Part shown: piece after piece, positions 12,359 through 21,814 of the stretch | How the letters are laid out: each line of letters opens with the position of its first letter | How positions within the stretch are numbered: the stretch's first letter is position 1 | From: Brachionus plicatilis | Lineage: Eukaryota; Rotifera; Eurotatoria; Ploima; Brachionidae | DNA: 64,000 nucleotides | Assembly: GCA_010279815.1 (NCBI GenBank) | Contig: QEOQ01000694.1 | Coordinates: 880,423-944,422 of the forward strand | Direction of reading: 5' to 3' | Program-made: the position numbers and the translations under genes | The notes under the pieces: model-generated | Databases searched by the model: none | Seen by the model: the letters and a program-made list of their open reading frames with translations, nothing else | Told to the model about the DNA's origin: nothing

Positions 12359-12610
12359 ATGGGAAATTGTTTACTGAAGCCACATATAACTGATTCAATT
12401 AAGATGGTTGATGAGCATTTGGTCACAATTGATAGAGAAATTAAAAATGCTGATTCAAATAATCCAATTCAGGGAACTTGGATAATAAATGGTAAACTTG
12501 TTTCACCCAATGACGGATCGAACAATCTTAGCGAAGAGCAAAAAAGATCACTAGAAGAAGCCCGTGGTTCTCTGATTGAGGTTAAACAACAGCTTAACAA
12601 ATATCTTTGA
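12359..12610 (+). CDS. small orphan protein with N-terminal myristoylation/palmitoylation signal
   Basis: Single-exon frame of 83 aa starting MGNCLLKP. Gly2 followed by Asn and Cys3 is a classic N-myristoylation plus palmitoylation start, so the protein is probably held on the inner face of a membrane. The remainder is charged, with a C-terminal helix rich in Glu, Lys and Leu (about residues 57-82) that could form a coiled coil. The codon pattern and a poly(A)-like signal downstream (AATAAA-type near 12719 and 12737) support a real gene. The ATG lies directly after an A-rich leader, as for other genes here. I do not recognise a family, and it has no structural partner nearby. Confidence 0.6.
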   Translation: MGNCLLKPHITDSIKMVDEHLVTIDREIKNADSNNPIQGTWIINGKLVSPNDGSNNLSEEQKRSLEEARGSLIEVKQQLNKYL

Positions 12611-13353
12611 GATTTTTTTATTCTTTTAGCAAAAGAAAAAGGCTTATTTATATTAAATCTACTTTTATTTACATTTATTAAAATAAGTTTTTTTGTTGAA
12701 ACTTTTTTCGACTAATGCTAATAAACGTTTTTTTAATAAAAATTTAATTTTTATAATTATTGTTGTATTTGAATCTACAAAAAGAAATCATTATTTTCAA
12801 AGAATCAAGTAAATACTAAAATTTAATGGATCTGTAAATATGGTTATTCTTGAAACACGGACCCAAACTTATCCGGAAAAAAAAACTCTGCCAGTAATCC
12901 CCGAGATATCACGCAAAACCAAAATCAAAACTCCAGCACATTTATTTGGACAATTTTTTTTTAATTTTCCAATCTTTTTTGCTTTTTGACATGTCTATAA
13001 AATATTTTTTTATTCGATTTCACTAGAGATTTTTTTTAATTCAGAATCTTAATGGTAAGTGACAAGTCAAAAACAAGTCAAAGTATGACTTGGACTTGAA
13101 AACATATTTTTTAAAAATAACAAGTCTTGACTTTGACTTGTTTCAAAAATATGAAAATTACAAGTCATACATTTTTTTATATCTTGATTTTTTGTATTTT
13201 TTATTTTTTTTCTAATTTTTTTATCTTGTTTAATTTATTTCTAAAATTTTCTTTAAGCACAAATTTTTTGTTTGTAATTAATAAATTCACTTAAAAAGTA
13301 AATGAAAATCAAATTTTAGTTTTTTTAGTTTTAGTTTCAATATTTTTTATAAT
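12611..13353. other. AT-rich intergenic DNA with diverged ACAAGTC repeats
   Basis: No gene. Between about 13058 and 13165 the motifs ACAAGTC and GACTTG recur on both strands five or more times, which looks like the remains of a small inverted-repeat element. Confidence 0.4.
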
Positions 13354-13600
13354 CCTAGTCATCTAAAAAAAATTTATAAAAAATAAAAAGAATATAAATT
13401 GTATGAACAAACTGAAACCACCACTACAACTAAAACATCAACTCCGTTCACTACTGAATTTATTCCAACTGAATCTCCAACTAAAACCACAACAACTTCT
13501 ACCACAACTGCCACAACACCCACAACACCTACTACAACTACTACAACTAATACTGCAACTACAGCATCAACTACAACAACAACAACTACTCCAATTATTT
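13354..13600 (+). pseudogene. partial duplicate of metalloproteinase intron 5 and exon 6
   Basis: Almost identical to 7744-8145: it includes the last 37 bp or so of intron 5, the acceptor site and the start of the Thr-rich linker exon. The copy is shorter because the ACN repeat array has contracted. It ends abruptly near 13600, after the words that encode 'TTTTTPII', and has no partner exons, so it cannot encode a metalloproteinase. Because intron sequence is present, it arose by DNA duplication, not by reverse transcription. The high identity, even of the intron part, points to a recent event. Confidence 0.85.
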
Positions 13601-13604
13601 CATG

Positions 13605-13730
13605 TTTTTTTTCCAAAAATCGAAAATTTAAGAAAGTTTTTTTTTCATAAATTGGTTACAAAAAAAGTTATTTTTATTAAATTGTTATAAAAAAAAAACT
13701 TTCTTGAATTTTCGATTTTTGGAAAAAAAA
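13605..13730. repeat. hairpin-forming inverted repeat (about 42-bp arms)
   Basis: Left arm 13605-13648 (T-run, then CCAAAAATCGAAAATTTAAG and a further T-run) pairs with right arm 13689-13730 with one or two mismatches, leaving a loop of about 40 bp. It abuts the duplicated metalloproteinase segment and may mark a small foldback element or the break used in that duplication. Confidence 0.75.
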
Positions 13731-13751
13731 GACATTTTTTTACGTAAAATG

Positions 13752-14345
13752 CAGAGTTGGGAAACTGATACTGAATAACTGATCAGTATCAGTTAATTTC
13801 AGTTATCAGTTAAACTGAAACTGACCGATAACTGATTTTGAATTAACTGAGACTGACTGAAAACTGTTTTACTTTTGAATTTAAAAGGTTTGAAAATGAA
13901 CTTGATCTCTATTTAAGTGAAATAAATGAAAAAACAGAATGCAATATCCTAAGTTATTGGAAAAATCGGTCTAGAGATTTTAAAGTTTTATCTTTGTTAG
14001 TGAGAGATATTTATTCGATTCAAGTCAGCTCGGCACCTATCGAAAAATATTTTTCTGGGTCTACATTATTGATGAGACCACATAGAAGTAGATTCACTTA
14101 TAAAAATTTTTCAAATATAATGTTTCTAAAATGTAATAAAAAATATATGTAAATATCCGTTTTAAATGTTAATTAGACTTTAATTTTTATAAACTGTTTA
14201 ATAAATAAACTAATTGTATCATTTTTCTAATTAACTGATTTTTAACTGATAACTGATACCCATTAACTGAGACTGATACTGAACTGATGCTCGAAAAACT
14301 GATACTGACTGAAAACTAATTTTTTTATAACTGATCCCAACTCTG
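13752..14345 (+). mobile_element. non-autonomous, internally deleted hAT transposon
   Basis: The element starts CAGAGTTGGGAAACTGATAC and ends with the inverted match (CAGAGTTGGGATCAGTTATA read from the other end), a typical hAT terminus. Flanking 8-bp sequences GTAAAATG (13744-13751) and GTAAATGT (14346-14353) look like a slightly diverged hAT 8-bp target duplication. Both subterminal regions are packed with AACTGAT/ATCAGTT words, probable transposase-binding repeats. Inside, 13889-14152 is open for 87 codons and encodes the hAT C-terminal dimerisation domain: 'LSYWKNRSRDFKVLSLL', then 'SSAPIEKYFSGS', then 'RPHRSRFTYKNFSNIMFLK'. The rest of the transposase is missing, so it would need another copy to move. 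Confidence 0.88.
13889..14152 (+). pseudogene. hAT transposase C-terminal dimerisation domain fragment
   Basis: An 87-codon open frame ending in TAA, without its own start. The signature words are 'YLSEINE', a Tyr-Trp-Lys pair, 'VRDIYSIQVSSAP' and 'EKYFSGS', the heart of the hAT dimerisation (hATC) domain. The frame has no stop or shift, so the parental element was probably active recently, or this domain stretch is young. The catalytic DDE part, zinc finger and start are absent. Confidence 0.85.
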
Positions 14346-14362
14346 GTAAATGTCGTATAATT

Positions 14363-14906
14363 GGCAAATTGAAGTTTCAGATCAAATTTTAAGACCAAAA
14401 GGATCATTTAAAATTTTAAAGCTTAAATAATCTAATGATTTTAATAATTTTTAAGAAATAAATACTAAACATTACTAGACATGTTATGTCTAATAATGGT
14501 TCATTACCAAATTTACATCAAAATGATTGATCTCTAATTTATTTAACAAAAACGATCAATAATTTAAATAATTCACGTTAAGTTAATTCACAAATTCAAA
14601 TTTATAACTTTTGTATCCATTCTTTCAAACTGAAATAATTTTATTTTTCCACTTAAATAATTTTTAAATTTTAAACAGTAAATTTTTTTGTCTCTAAAAG
14701 TAATTTTACATTCAAATCAATTAAAATATTTAAACCTACTAAAGTTCAATAAAAAGGGACATTTTAAAATTTCAAATATGAAAATAAACTTGACATGACA
14801 TGTCAAGTAATTGCTTTTGAAAAAATTTATTTTTTCTCAATTATTAAAAGAAATATTACAATTTATATTTTGATCTTTTAATCTTGATCTCAAACTTCAA
14901 TTTGCC
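14363..14906. mobile_element. MITE, GGCAAATTGAAG family, copy A
   Basis: 544-bp non-coding element with terminal inverted repeats GGCAAATTGAAGTTTCAGAT and, from the other end, GGCAAATTGAAGTTTGAGAT. Flanks are GTATAATT and GTAAAATT, a 7-of-8 matching 8-bp target duplication. It is about 90% identical over its length to copy D (19506-20053) in the opposite orientation. Internal small palindromes surround the word TAGACATGTTATGTCTA and the word TTGACATGACATGTCAA. Confidence 0.88.
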
Positions 14907-16145
14907 GTAAAATTTGGTTAATTTACGGTCAAATCACCACTGTACATGAGAATTTTCAATCAATTAATCAATTAAGCTTTTCCTTTGTTTAGGATTATCT
15001 TTGAACAATTGTTTTATTCGATGCATCAAAATGTTCAACTACAAAATTTTCCAATTATTTTTTTCTTTCAATCAGCAACTTTGCACATCCTGCATCTAAT
15101 TTTAATAAAACTTAAATATCGTTGATCTAAAATATCGTTGAAAAGTTTTGTTAAAAACGGAACGATCGATATAGAAGCTACTTTTAATACTTTTATTGAA
15201 GTATCCGAAATACCATTGGACTACTATCAACTTGCATTAAAATCTCTCACAAATTTTAGACTTAAGGTCTTAATTTAGAACTTACGTTTAAGTTGAAGTT
15301 GTATGAAAAGTTCCTGCATCCTGCAATAAGCAACTGATACGTTATTCTCAGGGGCAAATTGAAGTTCATGATTAAATTTAAATTTCAAATCAAAATTTTT
15401 GGTTCTTGATTGAAAAAAAAAGGTATTTTTTATTCAATTTTTTAAATAATAAATGACTAAAAATTTTTAAACATAATTTGTTTAATCTATAATTAAATAC
15501 AAAATTAAATGAATTTTAATCCAAAGTTAAAATAAAATCTTAATCAATATTTCGAAATTTTTCAATCTGAAATTTAAACTTTGTTTCGCTTTAATTTGTT
15601 TTAATTTATATTAAAATATCATTTAAAGTCATAATTTTGATAACTTAATGTCGATTTTAAATTTGTCTCAAAAGTTTTCAAATAAAGATTTTTGAGCAAC
15701 AAATTAAAGGTCAAATAGTAAAAAAAGATTTGTTTTATTTCAATTGAAATAATAAACATCTTATGTTTAATTTTAAAACAAATTATAAAAAGCTAATTTC
15801 ATCATTTTTATTAAGATTTTAATCAATTAAGTTTTGATCATTTTTAGAAAGTTGCCATTCTTAGAAACAAACTAAGTAAAATGTAAATTTAAAAAAATCA
15901 ACTTGATTAACTAATTTTGATTCTGCTATTTTCAAGCGATCTTAATCTAATATCCATGAATTGCCGAAATTTTCAACATTAAGGGTTCAATCATTTTTGT
16001 GAAGAGTGAACAACACCTAAGCTTCAGATAAATTCGAATAATTTATATTTTTCAATTATTTGATTTCTTCAGTCATTTTTTTACTTTTATCTCATTCATT
16101 TATATGTTTATCTCTGTTTAATTTTTTATGTTTTTACAAACTAAA
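14907..16145. other. AT-rich DNA with a lone MITE terminus
   Basis: No gene. At 15353 a sequence GGCAAATTGAAGTTCATGAT matches the terminus of the neighbouring MITEs; a possible degraded opposite end lies near 15590 (TGAAATTTAAACTTTG), so a decayed fourth copy may span 15353-15592. Confidence 0.4.
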
Positions 16146-16560
16146 AAAGAACACTCCGACCAACATATTACTTCACGGGACCTTTAATAAACTTAAATTA
16201 ACAACAGTCGCGAATACAATTTTTATAATTAGAGATAAAAATAATTTGATAATAATATAAATGTAAGTCATTCTGTTCCATTGTTTGTCGAACAGCTGGA
16301 TGAATAAAAAGAAGGTTCTGAATCGAGATATGTCGAATACTCGACTCCATTGTGCATTTGCTACCTTACTATTTCTTGTATCTTTCCAGAACTGATCAAT
16401 ACTTAAATATATTGCAGCTGTCATTACTTTTTCAATTATTCAATTTTAATTTTCATTTATTTTAGTTTTGTAACTTATAATTATTTTTTTCTTGATTTTA
16501 TGATTTTTTTTTAAATATTCAAATAAAAAAAAATATTAAAAAAATAAATAATTTCAAAAA
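16146..16560 (+). mobile_element. decayed 3' end of the non-LTR retrotransposon family
   Basis: Corresponds piece by piece to the end of the copy at 3800-4860: 'AATAAACTTAAA', 'GTTCCA', the words encoding 'GFESRYVEYSTPLC'-like sequence, and 'GAACT(G/A)ATCAAT'. It keeps an A/T-rich tail near 16530-16555. Reading frames are broken. It is a dead 5'-truncated fragment of the same family as 1609-2320. Confidence 0.65.
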
Positions 16561-16575
16561 AATATTTTTTAATAT

Positions 16576-16813
16576 GGCAGGTTGAAGTTTATGATGAAAA
16601 TATTATCCACTTAGAATAGTATAATTTCGATGGTGTGCATTCTGCATTGCGCATTTTGATATTGAAGAGTTTATTTTTTTATTTAACATAGTATGTTAAA
16701 TCCAAAAATGTATCTCTGCATTATTTCTATTAAGAAATAAGTATTTATTGAATAGTTTTAGTTTGATTTGAACATTTTGAGCATCGAAAATTGATCATAA
16801 ACTTCAAATTGCC
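16576..16813. mobile_element. MITE, GGCAAATTGAAG family, copy C (short)
   Basis: 238-bp element with ends GGCAGGTTGAAGTTTATGAT and, from the other side, GGCAATTTGAAGTTTATGAT. It is flanked on both sides by an exact TTTAATAT (16568-16575 and 16814-16821), an 8-bp target-site duplication. It shares the termini of copies A and D but is less than half as long. Confidence 0.88.
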
Positions 16814-17443
16814 TTTAATATTTCCCTTTGTTACAATTGTTCTTTTTTTAATGCATTAAAATCAATTTTTGAACATACTTTAAAAAGATTTAAAAAAGAA
16901 AAATTCTAGTAAATAAAAAATACTTTTAATGATGGAATAATTTTAAACTAAAATATTTAAAAAAAAAAATGTTAAAATAAGCCAAATTTTACTAAAAAAA
17001 GTAATTAAGTTTAAAAATTTTTAAATTTTGAAAATAATTTAAGTGAAAAAATTTGGAAAAGATTTAAAAAATAACTATGTAATCAATTTTAATAATTCTG
17101 ATTTAAAATTTTTGAATATTTTTATCGTTTCTTATTTCATTGAACACTAACATAATTTTTATGCATTCAAAATTAATTAAATAATATTTTTTTTCAATAC
17201 TGAATATTTAAATCCTTGGATACATGATTTTTTAAAGATTGCATTATGTTAAAAGTTTTAATTCTAATCAAAATTTCAAATGTTTTAAAAAACTTTCAAA
17301 TTAATAAATGTAATAAAATCTACTAATTTTATGCTAATAATTTGAAAAGTACATAAAAATGTCGAAAAAAGCTAAAATATGTAAATTCACAGAGCTGTTT
17401 TAAAGTAAATTTTTGCATCTTTAATAAGAATAAGATATCAACA
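16814..17443. other. AT-rich upstream flank of the membrane-protein gene
   Basis: No gene or clear regulatory motif. The last 60 bp probably contain the 5' UTR of the gene starting at 17444. Confidence 0.35.
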
Positions 17444-18583
17444 ATGGAAAAAGGACGACTTTTTTTGATACTTAATTTTGCAATCGGTTTATTTTATGTT
17501 ATTTTTACAGTCACTATTTTCGGTCTTGACATGGCTGTGATGTCCAAAACAAATTATGAGGGTTCTATAGCTATGAAATCTTTTGACAGCTTTATTTCTT
17601 ACACTGGCATTTATACGGCCGTATTAGTTATGGGCATTTTTAATATTTTTTTAGTTATTTTTTCAGTGTTTATTTTAAATGCATACAAAAATTATTTTTA
17701 TTCTTTACTGAGTTCTGCAGCGACTATTTTCTTTCTTAGTTTGCCCAAGGAAGCAATTACATACAAGTATATGGTTTGTTTTAACTTTAAATTTTATCAA
17801 ATAGTCCAAGCTAGAGCATGTCTGACATTAATATTGATAATTTTGATCGGTTTATTTCATTCATTGATATATATACCCAATCAGACCATGACCAAAAATT
17901 GGTATAAATCAGTCAAAATAGCTTTGTTTGTGGGGTGCATTTTAGTTCTTATTGGCATAGCTATTCTGAATATTTCTCTTCTTGTAAAATTAGATACCTC
18001 TTTCAAAAAAGACATAAATCCGAGAACAATTAAAATGGGTTTTTTCAATCAAACTGAAATGGACCTAATCGATCAAGAAAAATTTTTCAAAGACCCAAAT
18101 TATTCATATCGTTTTGTTGGCACATTATATGACATTTTATACAGCAATAATAAAAGACTAGCTTATTCAACAAAATATACAAGACACTATTGGCGTTTTC
18201 TAAATGTGGAAATAAATTGTGATGCTGTTTCTCATGCATTTTATCCTGATTGCTTAAATGCACTTAATCTCTTAATTAAGTTAAAATATCTTGACTCAGC
18301 TCTTTATCCTTCGTACAACTGTGCTGTAATTGCTAAGAATTCAACATGCTTTTCGAGTTGTCCTAGTTTAGTAGAGAGAAAATTGTATTTAGTTCAAGAG
18401 TTGGATGATAGAGTCGAGGTGGGCTGGAGTGGGTTTTCGAATTGTGAAGTAAAAGTTCCTCAAATTCTTCTAACTAAGGAAACTAGTTGGAACATTTGCC
18501 CGAGCAACTTTTCTCAAAAAATAAAAATTAGTTTTTTAAATTATGTTTTTTTTTATTTTTTATTATTAAAAAGATTTTTTTAA
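17444..18583 (+). CDS. orphan multi-pass membrane protein with Cys-rich outer region
   Basis: Single-exon frame of 379 aa. Hydrophobic segments lie near residues 6-28, 54-80, 86-99 (weaker), 125-146 and 158-182. After them comes a hydrophilic region of about 175 residues with several N-glycosylation sequons (N-x-S/T) and about nine cysteines, including a CFSSC pair. A final hydrophobic stretch (about 358-379) may be a last membrane pass. Four close helices followed by a Cys-rich loop recall tetraspanin- or claudin-like layouts, but the diagnostic CCG or W-GLW-C-C motifs are absent, so I do not name a family. Absence of introns is unusual for a gene of this length here. Lower-complexity Phe/Lys codons at the very end suggest the true stop may be slightly affected by drift. 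Confidence 0.65.
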   Translation: MEKGRLFLILNFAIGLFYVIFTVTIFGLDMAVMSKTNYEGSIAMKSFDSFISYTGIYTAVLVMGIFNIFLVIFSVFILNAYKNYFYSLLSSAATIFFLSLPKEAITYKYMVCFNFKFYQIVQARACLTLILIILIGLFHSLIYIPNQTMTKNWYKSVKIALFVGCILVLIGIAILNISLLVKLDTSFKKDINPRTIKMGFFNQTEMDLIDQEKFFKDPNYSYRFVGTLYDILYSNNKRLAYSTKYTRHYWRFLNVEINCDAVSHAFYPDCLNALNLLIKLKYLDSALYPSYNCAVIAKNSTCFSSCPSLVERKLYLVQELDDRVEVGWSGFSNCEVKVPQILLTKETSWNICPSNFSQKIKISFLNYVFFYFLLLKRFF

Positions 18584-19505
18584 ATATTTTAATATTATTT
18601 TTTAATAAAAAATTTTAAAGATTACTGGTTTTTTGATCCAAAATATAGTATTATTTAAATTATTAATAAGGCATAGTTTTTAACTTTTAAATTAAAGTAT
18701 TGAAAATTTTAATTTAGAATTTTTTTAAATTAAAATTATTGACTCTTTTTTTAAATTTCTGCCTATACTGGTTTATTGAAATTAAACAAATTTAGGCTAA
18801 AATCATAAAATTAATTTTTAAATTCAATGAAAAAGACAAATGGACAAAATCCAGACAAGGATGGTTGATGAATTTATTTTTAAAAAAGTAAAAAAGAAAC
18901 ACATTTAAAAAATTAAACTTTTTAAATTTAATATCAAAGTCACAAACTATTGATAATATTAACTGCTGCTCATTCAGCAATCATTTGCTGCTTTAAAACT
19001 GTTAAAATTGCAGGTTTCAACTAATTTATTCGTAAATTAATTACATATGCTAGCGGTTCTGTTGGAAAAAAAGTTGCCTTTATTTTCGAGCTTCGAATCT
19101 TTGTGATATTAAAAACAGTGATCTCTCCCTTTTTATTTTTGACATTAGAATTGTTTTTTTTTTATTTTAAATTTTTAAAAAAAATTCCATAAACATTCAT
19201 AAATTTTTTGAATTTTTCTTAAAAAGAAAACTACATTACATACAATTTGATATCAGTTAAATTTTAGCAAAATTAGAAAAAAATATCTAATTTTTACTAA
19301 TTTAATTTTCCAAGAAAAATAATTAAAAAAATTTACATTTTTCAAAATAAGCCACTGGATCAAACTTTGGTATGTAGCAAGATAGAACGTAGATAAAAAT
19401 TTGATTCTAGGCGCTTAAAAAAATTTACCAAGGAAAAAACAACATTTTTTGGTAAAAAATGTAAGAAAATAAGAAAAGTCTTTAATTGTTTAATTTTAAT
19501 TTATA
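18584..19505. other. AT-rich intergenic DNA
   Basis: Downstream flank of the membrane-protein gene. Open frames here (for example 18792-18980 on the minus strand) lack codon pattern and splice structure. Nothing else recognised. Confidence 0.4.
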
Positions 19506-20053
19506 GGCAAATTGAAGTTTGAGATCAAAATCAAAAGATCAAAATATAAATTGTAAAATTTTTTTTTATTAGCTTTTGAAAAAATTAATTTTTCAAAAGC
19601 AATTACTTGACATGTTATGTCAAGTTTATTTTCAAATTAAAAATTTTAAAATGTCCCTTTTTATTGAACTTTAAAATCAATTTAAATATTTAAATTGATT
19701 TTAATGAAAACTTATTTTTAAAGACAAAAAAATTAACTGTTTTAAAATTTAAAATGTATTAAAGTAGAAAAATAAAATTATTTCAGTTTGAATGAATGGA
19801 TATAAAAGTTATAAATTTGAATATGTGAATTAACTTGACTTGAATTATTTAAATTATTGATTGTTTTTGTTAAATAAATTAGAGATCAATCATTTTGATG
19901 TTAATTTGATAATGAACCATTATTAGACATAACATGTCTAGTAATGTTTAGTATTTATTTCTTAAAAATTATTAAAATCTTTAGATTATTTAAGATTTAA
20001 AATTTTAAATGGTCGTTTTGATCTTAAAATTTGATCTGAAACTTAAATTTGCC
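19506..20053. mobile_element. MITE, GGCAAATTGAAG family, copy D
   Basis: 548 bp, inverted relative to copy A and about 90% alike. Termini are GGCAAATTGAAGTTTGAGAT and, from the other side, GGCAAATTTAAGTTTCAGAT. It is flanked by a perfect AATTTATA (19498-19505 and 20054-20061), an 8-bp target duplication. Non-coding. An 8-bp duplication with GG-starting ends would suit Merlin, Novosib or an odd hAT derivative; the superfamily is not determined. Confidence 0.92.
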
Positions 20054-20941
20054 AATTTATATTCAAAATTTGCATTTTACTTTTTATTTAAATAAAAATA
20101 TTAATTTGAGATGCTCAAAGGCGCATTTGTAATCATTAAAATAATTAATAGAATTTAAATTTGCTTCCATATTATTAAACTATACTTAAGATTTAGGCTA
20201 CAATAGTTAAGGATATAGACTGTTTAAAGAAAAAATATTTTTGCTGTTTCCGAATAAATCGTGCTTTAATCTTAATAAAATCAATTTTTTGAAGATAATA
20301 TTGAATTCTGTAATAAAGACAGTAAAAAAACTAACATTATAATTATTTGCCTCTAGGACTTTTCAAGTTTCAATTCATTTTCGCACCTTTCATTAATTTT
20401 TAACGTTGGCTTAATCAAAATGTTAAAAACTAAAGCCTTGTAATTTTTAATTTGGATATTTTTATAAATTTTCAAAACGAAACATTTGATTTTACTAAAT
20501 AAAATAAAATTATTAACAAATAAAGGAGATAACAGAGATAAAATAAATTAATCTTTTTAAGATAAGAAAATTTTAAAATAAAATAAAAAAAATAGAAAAA
20601 AATTAAAATAGAAAATACTGTCTTATCTTATATTGAGAGCATTTACTATCTAAATAAGTTATCAATTTAGATAATATTTAGATGTAGATTCATATTATTT
20701 AACATTGAAAAATCTAATTTTACATAATTGAAAAAATAAACCTTTATCAGAAAAATATGGCACATTAAAAATCTTAGTTTTCCAACACATGTTGTCGTGT
20801 CGTAACTAAACAAATTTATCAAATCAAATGATTTCTAACAACGATAAAGCTAATTTTTAGACGAAATATTTTCCTATATGAATGACTATAAATTTGAATA
20901 GAAAAGTAAAATTTAATTTAAAAATAATTTTAGATATTTAA
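20054..20941. other. upstream region of ferritin
   Basis: AT-rich. An acceptor-like TTTTAG at 20928-20933 just ahead of the IRE raises the possibility that a 5' UTR intron ends there. No coding exon seen. Confidence 0.35.
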
Positions 20942-20971
20942 TTGTTTCGACGGCAGTGACTGTACAAACAA
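20942..20971 (+). promoter_or_regulatory. iron-responsive element (IRE) of ferritin mRNA
   Basis: Hexaloop CAGTGA (20954-20959) fits the IRE consensus CAGUGN. Upper stem: G49-C65, A50-T63, C51-G62, G52-T61 (wobble), G53-C60 (last two digits of 209xx), with A64 left unpaired. C20948 is the conserved bulged C, five nucleotides before the loop. Lower stem TTGTTT (42-47) pairs perfectly with AAACAA (66-71). IRP binding here would block translation when iron is low. It ends only 7 nt before the ATG of ferritin, closer than in vertebrates. Confidence 0.85.
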
Positions 20972-20978
20972 GCGAAAA

Positions 20979-21500
20979 ATGGCCCAAGTAAGCCGAATTA
21001 GACAAAATTTTCATGCAGAATGCGAACAAGCGCTAAACGAACAAGTTAATTTAGAGCTTACAGCAAGCTACATCTACCAATCTATGTCATTCTACTTCAA
21101 TAGAGATGATGTAGCTTTACCTGGTTTTCACAAATTTTACAAGGAAAATTCAGACGAAGAGAGGGAACATGCAGAGAAGTTTATGAAATATGTGAATAAA
21201 CGAGGAGGTCGTATCATATTGAAAGATGTTAAGAGTCCTGAAAAAACTGAATGGAAAAATGGCTTGGAATCTTTGGAAGCAGCATTGGAACTAGAGAAAA
21301 AAGTAAATGATTCATTGCTAAAACTTCACAGTCTTGCCTCCCAGCACACTGATCCTCATTTGAATGATTTTTTGGAAGAGGAATTCCTTGACGAACAAGT
21401 TGAATCAATTAAGAAGCTTGGAGATTTGATCACTAAATTGAAACGAGCTGGTCCAGAAGGCCTTGGTGAATATTTATTCGACAAAGAACTTAATAGCTAA
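20979..21500 (+). CDS. ferritin, heavy-chain type (cytosolic)
   Basis: 173 aa, the normal length for soma ferritin. It stores iron as ferric mineral in a 24-subunit shell. All ferroxidase residues of the H chain are present, shifted by one: Glu26, Tyr33, Glu60/Glu61, His64, Glu106, Gln140. The words '[20 protein letters not shown]' and '[19 protein letters not shown]' are typical. No signal peptide, so cytosolic. The gene has no intron in its coding part. The IRE directly upstream indicates iron-dependent translational control, matching the cytosolic type. Confidence 0.97.
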   Translation: MAQVSRIRQNFHAECEQALNEQVNLELTASYIYQSMSFYFNRDDVALPGFHKFYKENSDEEREHAEKFMKYVNKRGGRIILKDVKSPEKTEWKNGLESLEAALELEKKVNDSLLKLHSLASQHTDPHLNDFLEEEFLDEQVESIKKLGDLITKLKRAGPEGLGEYLFDKELNS

Positions 21501-21814
21501 ATTTTGTCGATAAGCTTTAGAAATCGAAATAAATCACTTTATTAGTATTGGGAATCATAATTAGAAAACATTTAAAAATAAATTTTAGTAAATTTTAAAC
21601 CACTTTTTATTTTGAATTTTAGATAAAGTTGGAAATGAATTTAATTTAATCTATAATTGAATAAAAAATCATTACCAAATTTAAAATAAATTTTAAAAAG
21701 TTAATTTAACTATCTTGATAGAATAAAAAATTGAAGAATACTTAATCCAGTGAAAAATTTTATTTCACTAATTTCCTTATATTTTTAGTCATTTAGATAC
21801 TCAAATCGACTCAC

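Noticed and set aside
13374..13690. Short open frames over the duplicated linker segment on both strands
   Set aside because: They follow only from the ACN repeat; flanking exons are missing, so no gene is supported.
18792..18980. 62-codon minus-strand frame
   Set aside because: AT-driven open frame without recognisable protein features.
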